Source: Isoetes taiwanensis (lineage: Eukaryota > Streptophyta > Lycopodiopsida > Isoetales > Isoetaceae). Taken from it: a stretch of 64,000 bases of DNA. Made by a program: the position numbers and the translations under genes. The notes beneath the pieces were generated by a model. It ran no database searches. It saw nothing but the letters and a program-made list of their open reading frames with translations, and was not told where the DNA came from. The stretch spans positions 6,743,358 through 6,807,357 of the forward strand of contig JAJEKV010000052.1 in assembly GCA_021234155.1 (NCBI GenBank), given 5' to 3'. Positions 57,389-64,000 of the stretch are shown one piece after another; the stretch's first letter is position 1; each line of letters opens with the position of its first letter.

Positions 57389-60300
57389 CGTCAGGAGTCC
57401 GTAAAAACTGTCACCCCTGGAAGCACATGTAACAATTCCTCCCTCCTTTAAGACCTTGTCCTCAAGGTATTTTAATTAGTTCGGGTGAGGAAACTGTTGC
57501 ACGTACTCATCCGACTCCCATGTGGCATCCTCGGGAGTCTGGCCTCGCCACAAGACTAAATATTCTACAACATCTCTGTTGCGCAACTACCGAACTCTTT
57601 TATCCAAAAGAGGTTCTGGCGTTACAGAGGAGTTTAAGACTCTCAGGACTAACCACGTTATCTGTATCTAGTATAGCATGCTTTAGTTGACTTACATGAA
57701 ACACAGGATGGATCCCAAGGTCCTGTGGTAAGCTCAATTCATATGCCATTGGACCTGTTCTTTTCAAAAATTTAATGGGTCCGGCATATCGCGGGGTAAG
57801 CCTAGGCACCCGTCCTTTCACTACAGGTCGTAAACTATTTACCCTTAGTGACGAAGGATAGACCACTCTTAGAAAGACATAGTCTCCTTCCTTATAGGAG
57901 ACATCTCGTCTATGCTTATTAGCACTAGACTTATATCGATCCCGAGCCCCTTGCAAATTCAACTTGCATTGATGCAGTATCGCATCCATATCATGAAGCA
58001 TATTCACAGCTGCTTCTGCTTTGAGGTACTTGTGCATCCCAGCATAAGTTCTCGGGTTCCTACCTATTATAGCCACAAAAAGCGTCATGATACTCGTATG
58101 ATGGCTATTGTTGTAGGCAAATTCCAAATAGAGCAAATAATCCTCCCACTTAGATTGTTTTTCATGAACAAAACTTCTCAACATATCCTCCAGGATCATG
58201 TTGATTCTCTCAATTTGTCCATCGGTCTGCGGGTGATTCCCACTACTCATACAACCGCATGTAACCCCTTCATCAGTTCTCTCCAAAATTGGGTGAACTT
58301 GGTGTCCCTATCACTTATAATGGATAGTAGAAACCCGAATATTGGAAACACGTACTGCATGTAAGTTGCAGCTACGTTGAATCACGTAGCATCACCCCTT
58401 AGAGGTATAAACTTAACATACTTAGTCAAGCAATCAACCACTGCTAAGATCTGGGCATGTTGCTTAGCAGTTCAGAATAATGAGACTACAAAGTCCATAC
58501 TCACACATTCTCACCTCTCATTAGGTACTGGAATGGGTTGCAACAGGCCTGGGGTCTTGCCATGGTCAGCTTTCACAGCCTGACACACCAAACAATGTGA
58601 ATCCATCTGTTTCACTTGGTCTTGCAAACCCGGCTAATAATATTGCCTTTTAACCAGCTCATAGGTTTTCCATTCACCCCCATGCCCAGCTTGTGGGGTG
58701 TCATGATGCTCATGAATAATTGTTTCTCGCAATTCTTCCTACAAAGGAAAAATACAGTACAACCCTTCTTGCTTGGTCCACCAATCCCCAGTTTTGGTGA
58801 CTGCAGGGTCTTGTTGATCCTTTGTGTACGCATCCCTAATCCTCTGGAAAAGGTCATTCTCAATGATAGCAAGAGCATTTACATGCTTAATCCTTGATAA
58901 AGCATCAGCTACTGGGTTATTCTTCCCAGGCATATGCTCAATGATAAAATGAAATTTATGGAGAAAATTAAGCCATCTAGTCTGTCTAAAGCTAATCTCA
59001 ACGTGACTTTGCAAAAACCTCAATGGTTTATGATCGACTTGTGTGGTTCCTTATTTGTACCACTTCTCAAGTAATGCCTCCATGTTTTCAGAGCATGAAC
59101 TATTGCCAATAGCTCTTGCTCCTATGTTACATAATTCCTCTCAGCAGAATTAAGCTTTCGGCTTTCATAAACCATTACCCGACCTTGCTGCCTTAATACA
59201 GCCTCAACTGCTTGACCACAAGCATCGATATAAAACTCAAAGGATTCATTGAGATCGGGAGCCTTTAGTATGGGGCTACTAACCAACAACCTTTTGACAA
59301 GCTCAAAAGCTTCTTGTTGTGCTTTCTCCCATACATACTCATGATCTTTCTTCAAAAGATCCGTGAGTGGAGATACTACTTTTGAATATTTCGGCACAAA
59401 TTTTCTATAGTACGTAGCCAAACCCAGAAAACTTCTCAACTCGGAAACACATTCAGGTGGTAAGTGGTAGCCAGTCTTGCACTATTTGCACCTTGCTGAG
59501 ATCCGCTGACACTCCCTCCCCTGAAAAGATATGTCCAAGGTATGCAACCCTTTGCTTAAGAAAATCACACTTGGATATCTAGCATAAAGTTTCTGAGTTT
59601 GAAGAGTTTGCAATACTTGCTCCAAATGAGTAAAGTGCTCTTCTAACGTTTGTGAATACACAAGTATATCATCGAGCAACACCTCGACAAACTTATCTAA
59701 GTATTCCGAGATTACTTGATTCATCAACTTCATAAAGGTTGCGGGAGCATTTGTGAGATCAAACGGCATCACTAAGAACTCATAGTGCCTCTGATGAGTT
59801 CAAAGGCCGTCTTAGGTTCATCACCTTCCCGAATCCTAATTTGATAATATCCACTACGTAAATCAGTCTTAAAAAAATCATTTGGCTCCATCAAGTCGAT
59901 CTATAATGTCATCTATTCCAGGTAATGGATATCTATCCTTGATAGTTGCTTTGTTAAGAGCACGATCATCTATGCACATTCGCATAGTCTCATCTTTTTT
60001 CTTAACAATCAAAACTGGACTCGCAAAAGGCGACTTACTAGGCTTAATAAATCCCCTTGCAAGCAGTTCTCTAACTTGATGCTTAACTTCCTCTAACTCT
60101 AGAGAACTAAGACGATATGGAGCACGTACCATTGGCTTAATCCCTGGTTCAAGCACAATTTCATGCTCAACTCCCCGAGAATGTGGTGGCCCTTTCGGCA
60201 ACTCTTCTGGAACATGTCTTTAAATATTTCCAAAGGATTTTGTAATTCTTGATTGACATCTGAACCTAGTTCAATGTTTACATCCATAGATTACAAGACT

Positions 60301-61140
60301 TAACCATGTCATCACCAGGCATGATATACATCAAGAAAAAGCTACCTTTATTAACTTGAAAATATCGCTTTGCCTCAGTGGCAAACAACAATTTTCCAGG
60401 CCCCACATAAGATAAGCCATGGAGAGTAATTGTTTTCTTAGGTGAAATTTTGATCATTACAGTATGGGATGGCCATAAAATGATTGGCTGAGCTTTTTGC
60501 ACACTGGATTCCCAGAATCACATCATAGCGGTTTAGCTTAGCAATATCAAAATCAATGACCATAGAGACAGCATCACGGGTCTCCTTATCCACCAACTTC
60601 AACCGAACGCCCAGTGCTTGTTGATGATAGTGCTGAGTCTGGGACTCAGCCGCAGTCTCAATAACATAAGGAGGCACCTTGCTTAGGCTCAAGCCTAGTT
60701 CCTCTACCACATCTGCAGAAATAAAGTTGTGAGTACTGCCAGAATCAATCAAGACACTCAAGTCCTTACCATTGATCCTTCCTAACAACCTTATTGCATT
60801 ATCGGCATAAGCTTGTGTAGGACTTACCATATTCTCTCCATGACCAATCATCGATAATGATTTCACCTCAATCTCGCTCTTGGAGGTACTTGCTAAAACC
60901 TTCTTATCCTTCTGTGGCTTTGTACAATCCCGAGCATAATGCCCCACAATGCCACAGTTATAACATCCCTTGGATATTTTAGTTTTAGCACTAGCCTCCT
61001 TAGGATTATCCATCCGCTTTTCCTTAGCTGGATTTTTCTTTTGCTTTTTGGAAGGTGACCCAGTCTAAGAGGCACCCCCAATCCTCTTTGCCTTCCATTC
61101 AACAATTCTTTGGGCTTTACGGGATTCCTCCCTACCAACC
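57389..61140 (-). pseudogene. Older Ty3/gypsy chromovirus remnant
   Basis: Read leftward: a Lys-rich gag end and zinc knuckle CYNCGIVGHYARDC (about 60962-60921), protease LIDSGSTHNF, reverse transcriptase pieces (60201-59878; 59772-59482 with LLDDILVYS) and RNase H (59439-59122, 59023-58739). Then come an integrase end (58286-57600, with HPQTDGQIERIN) and a chromodomain (EYLVLWRGQTPEDATWE, about 57565-57515). A polypurine tract AAAGGAGGGAGGAAT and the LTR start TGTTACATG follow at 57447-57424. Many stops and shifts separate the pieces, and the integrase core is lost. It was split by the insertion at 44894-57383. The 5' LTR is not found. Confidence 0.88.
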
Positions 61141-61361
61141 AGTTTTCTAGCTGTTGATAAGTTAGGAGATGTCATCAAATGATAGCAAGTGTGCTCAATT
61201 CTTAGCAGTTGTGCTCAACTCTTCATGGATATTTATGTAAATAAGGGAGTCATGGGCGCATCAGAACAAAATAGTTCAATGGTTAAAAGGGTTAAAGATG
61301 CAACCATTGAACTTGTATATACATGACCAATTATTTAAGTTTATAAAGGTTCGAAATAAGG

Positions 61362-61402
61362 ATTCTAGGGAAAGGTCCTTATGCACAAATATCAACATCC
61401 GA
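61362..61402. repeat. 41-bp direct repeat, left copy
   Basis: ATTCTAGGGAAAGGTCCTTA and the following 21 bases recur exactly at 62532-62572, 1170 bp away. Confidence 0.95.
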
Positions 61403-61742
61403 AGTGAAGTGGTGTTCCATTGAGCTGAATGAAAAAATAGTACAATGACCCATGGGGAAACAAACTGATGAATCCCAAAATGAGTGAAGAGGGGAACAAA
61501 ATGATGAACCCCAATGGGTAAAAAAAACACAACCTCGGGTTAGACCACCCAACGTATAAGATAATTGTGTACAATGAGTACAGGCCCCCACAAAGAACAT
61601 CTAGAAGGCCGCTGTATTGTAATGCTCCCAAACTGCAACAACTGCAAAAAATCAGGTCGCGCTACCCATCCAAGCAGTGACTCAAATCCGCCCCGCTAAG
61701 ATACCGCTCCATGCGTCCCACCTGGCCACTGGTATAAAAAAC

Positions 61743-62190
61743 AGCCACATGCACATCAGAGAGCTCCAAACTGCAAGACCAAACCACATGTGATTGTCAA
61801 CTGTGTTAGAAGCCATCTACGGGCCAAGAGTAAGCAAGCTACAAAGTGGGACTAAAAATACAAGAGCACAATATCAAAATGGAAAAGATGATCCATGAGG
61901 ATCCCCGGAAACCACGAGGCTACGCCGAGATAGGGAAATGTAGGCTCGACCCAGATGCATAAAGAAAGCAGCTTCATGCACATCAGTGAGCTCCACACTG
62001 CAAGACCGAACCATATGCGATTATCAAATGTGTTAGAAGCCATCCACGGGCCAAAAGTCACCAAACTATAAAGTCGGAATAGAAATACAAGAGCATAATA
62101 TTGCAAATTGAAGAGATGATCCATAATGATCCCTGAAGCCACCGGCTACGCCGAGATAAGAAAAATATATATGTAGGCCCGACCCAGGGG
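61743..62190. repeat. About 230-bp tandem duplication
   Basis: Copies begin near 61743 and 61973. They share CATGCACATCAG(A/T)GAGCTCCA, GTGTTAGAAGCCATC(T/C)ACGG and GGCTACGCCGAGATA. Frames read across both are repeat by-products. Confidence 0.85.
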
Positions 62191-62485
62191 GGGTTCCCCT
62201 TGGTGCCCTCCAGAAGCGCCATGTGCTACGCTGGGAAAAAAATGCAAAAGCCCATCGGCCAACACTGAACAAAAAGTAAAACCCATATAGGAGAGTAAGA
62301 GGTGGAGGGGGGGAACTCCGCACAACAACAACAAGATTCAGCGTGAGGAAACGCCGATGAGGAATGCAGGAAGACACAAGGCTTTTTATGGGAGAAATGG
62401 CCAAAAGAAAGCCTCAAGGCTTATAGCAGGCTTGTGCCAAAGAAAGCTTGGATCCAAAAGCAGAGCTAGCGCCAAAACTGGCGTC

Positions 62486-62545
62486 CCTTTCCCTAGAATG
62501 ATGGTTCTCTTCTATAGAAGAGAACCATTGCATTCTAGGGAAAGG
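62486..62545. repeat. 60-nt near-perfect inverted repeat (hairpin)
   Basis: The left arm CCTTTCCCTAGAATG-ATGGTTCTCTTC pairs with the right arm GAAGAGAACCAT-TGCATTCTAGGGAAAGG around a central CTATAG. The only defect is a 2-nt bulge. The right arm is the start of the 41-bp direct repeat. Confidence 0.9.
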
Positions 62546-62579
62546 TCCTTATGCACAAATATCAACATCCGACACAAAG

Positions 62580-64000
62580 AGGAACCTCCCTCAAACCCCA
62601 TCATAGATTGAGACCACGAGAGATTGTAAGGCACACTGCTAGGAAAGAGTAACGACCATGAGATGAGGTGGGATGCCACTGCAAATAGAGGGGAAGGGGC
62701 TCAAGAAACCCTGAGACAACTAGACTGCATAAGGCAAAGAAGGCATGAAAATCGAACACAAACAAGATCTATGGCCACCACCAAAGCACATGAAATCAAA
62801 ATTGTAGAACCAACGTACCCAACAAAATACAGAGAATACCTAACGACAAGACGCTATGGAAGTAAGAACAAACATACCTAACTTATATTATTCATGCAGA
62901 ACAGACTCAAGCGAACTTTCATGAAGACAATGCAAACCCCCTAATAAGAAAGACCAAAACCATGCACCATGGAATGCATAAAAAGAGAAGACATCAAGAC
63001 CGGACATAGTCAACAAGCTAACAAAGAGCACCTGGAACTAAAATTCAAGAATCAACCTACCAGTAGTGAACTACAGTGAATACTATAATGACAAAAACAC
63101 TACAACAAACAAGGACCTAAAACCTAAACATATACGCTACACGCATAACCAGTTCAAACAAACTTTAAAAAATAGAAACAACATAACCCATGGGAACAAG
63201 ACGAAAGGGACCCCGAGACACAAGAACAAAAAGGTTTCATAAGGTGACGTAACAATTATGCAATTGAGAACACGGTAGATGACGCCACGTAGTCAAGTGA
63301 GGATGGGATCAACGCCAAGATGAGGAATAAATGAAGAAAACCGAGGGCAACCTCAAAACAAGAACCATTTACTTAATGCAAGACAACGGACCACAAGAAC
63401 CACTACAACATGCACGAACCGCAAAGATGCAACCGTGATTTTGAAATTTAAACTACAGCCAAAAGAGAGAATGTCACAGAAAAAGGGGACACCAAACAAC
63501 TCCTTTAGTCTTTAAGAGGTCAACGTAGAAAAGGCATGACGACCGGACCAACAAGGCAAGAAGAACTACGCCAAATCAAGGGGCGCATAAAGGAGGGAAT
63601 CAAGACAATAGCAGAGCAAAGATGTATTTTAAGGGATAAACCGGAAACAAGAGGAAAGGAATAAACATAGGGTGAAAAAAAAGACAAACAGAGACCAGAA
63701 TGAAATGGATAGAAAAAAGGGATCGAGAATAGCAAACAAAGCAAAACGAGACAAAATGGCCGAGGACACAAAATGGAAATAATCAAGGCCCTCAAAGGCA
63801 CTAATGAGACACTAAGAATCTATGACAAAGAGTTTTAGTATAGGCCCCCATAAGGGCATCCATGAGAACCACTGAGAACATATGAGAATATTGGAGTAAA
63901 AGAACAAGTAGAGCAACAACAATAAATAGCAAGGACTAAAATTCATGAATGTATACCCACATACATCACGGATCCAAGTTTTAATTTTCAACGAGAAACA
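62580..64000. other. No gene recognised, A-rich
   Basis: A-rich plus strand with scattered short frames and no family motif. Possibly the decayed body of a mobile element. Confidence 0.5.

Overview
The window looks like nuclear DNA of a land plant with a repeat-rich genome. It carries three host genes with compact GT-AG introns, and most of the rest is nested transposable elements. The saccharopine-dehydrogenase-like and short-chain-dehydrogenase genes and the Ty3 elements with chromodomains are plant-typical. A seed-free lineage (fern, lycophyte or bryophyte) is possible but cannot be decided from this sequence alone.

Host genes: (1) a three-exon short-chain dehydrogenase (1918-3235, +); (2) a two-exon saccharopine-dehydrogenase-like oxidoreductase (33851-35350, +); (3) a four-exon, largely disordered 843-residue protein of unknown function (39489-36222, -), arranged tail to tail with (2). 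Helitron-like 3' termini sit directly upstream of (1) and (2).

Region 4.8-27.9 kb: a perfect 26-bp inverted repeat (4788-4813 and 27867-27892) delimits a candidate 23-kb DNA transposon. A decayed DDE-type transposase reads inward from its right end and an uncharacterised spliced gene reads inward from its left end. Between them lie CACCAC/GTGGTG repeat arrays and decayed genes for a coiled-coil/RING-like protein, an FCP1-like phosphatase and a Ulp1-like SUMO protease. Later insertions are nested inside: a Helitron-like end, a dynamin-related GTPase fragment, a solo LTR (10395-11967) and a 4.5-kb element with 39-bp terminal inverted repeats (12939-17465). Just outside the right end are a foldback element holding a tRNA-like segment and a possible HUH/Rep-type endonuclease remnant.

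Region 44.1-61.1 kb: an older chromodomain Ty3 element on the minus strand was split by a younger one (44894-57383, +, 1.6-kb LTRs, TSD ATATC). The younger element is the most notable object in the window. Between its primer-binding site and gag it has about 4.4 kb of extra genes, including a recognisable histone H3 (48128-48546, one frameshift) with a rebuilt N-terminal tail. A long ORF follows, preceded by its own TATA box, and then a third ORF. A histone gene carried by an LTR retrotransposon that also has a chromodomain integrase suggests a chromatin-directed accessory system. The solo LTR at 10.4 kb belongs to a related family.

Region 61.2-64 kb is A-rich, holds duplications and a 60-nt near-perfect hairpin, and has no gene that I can support.
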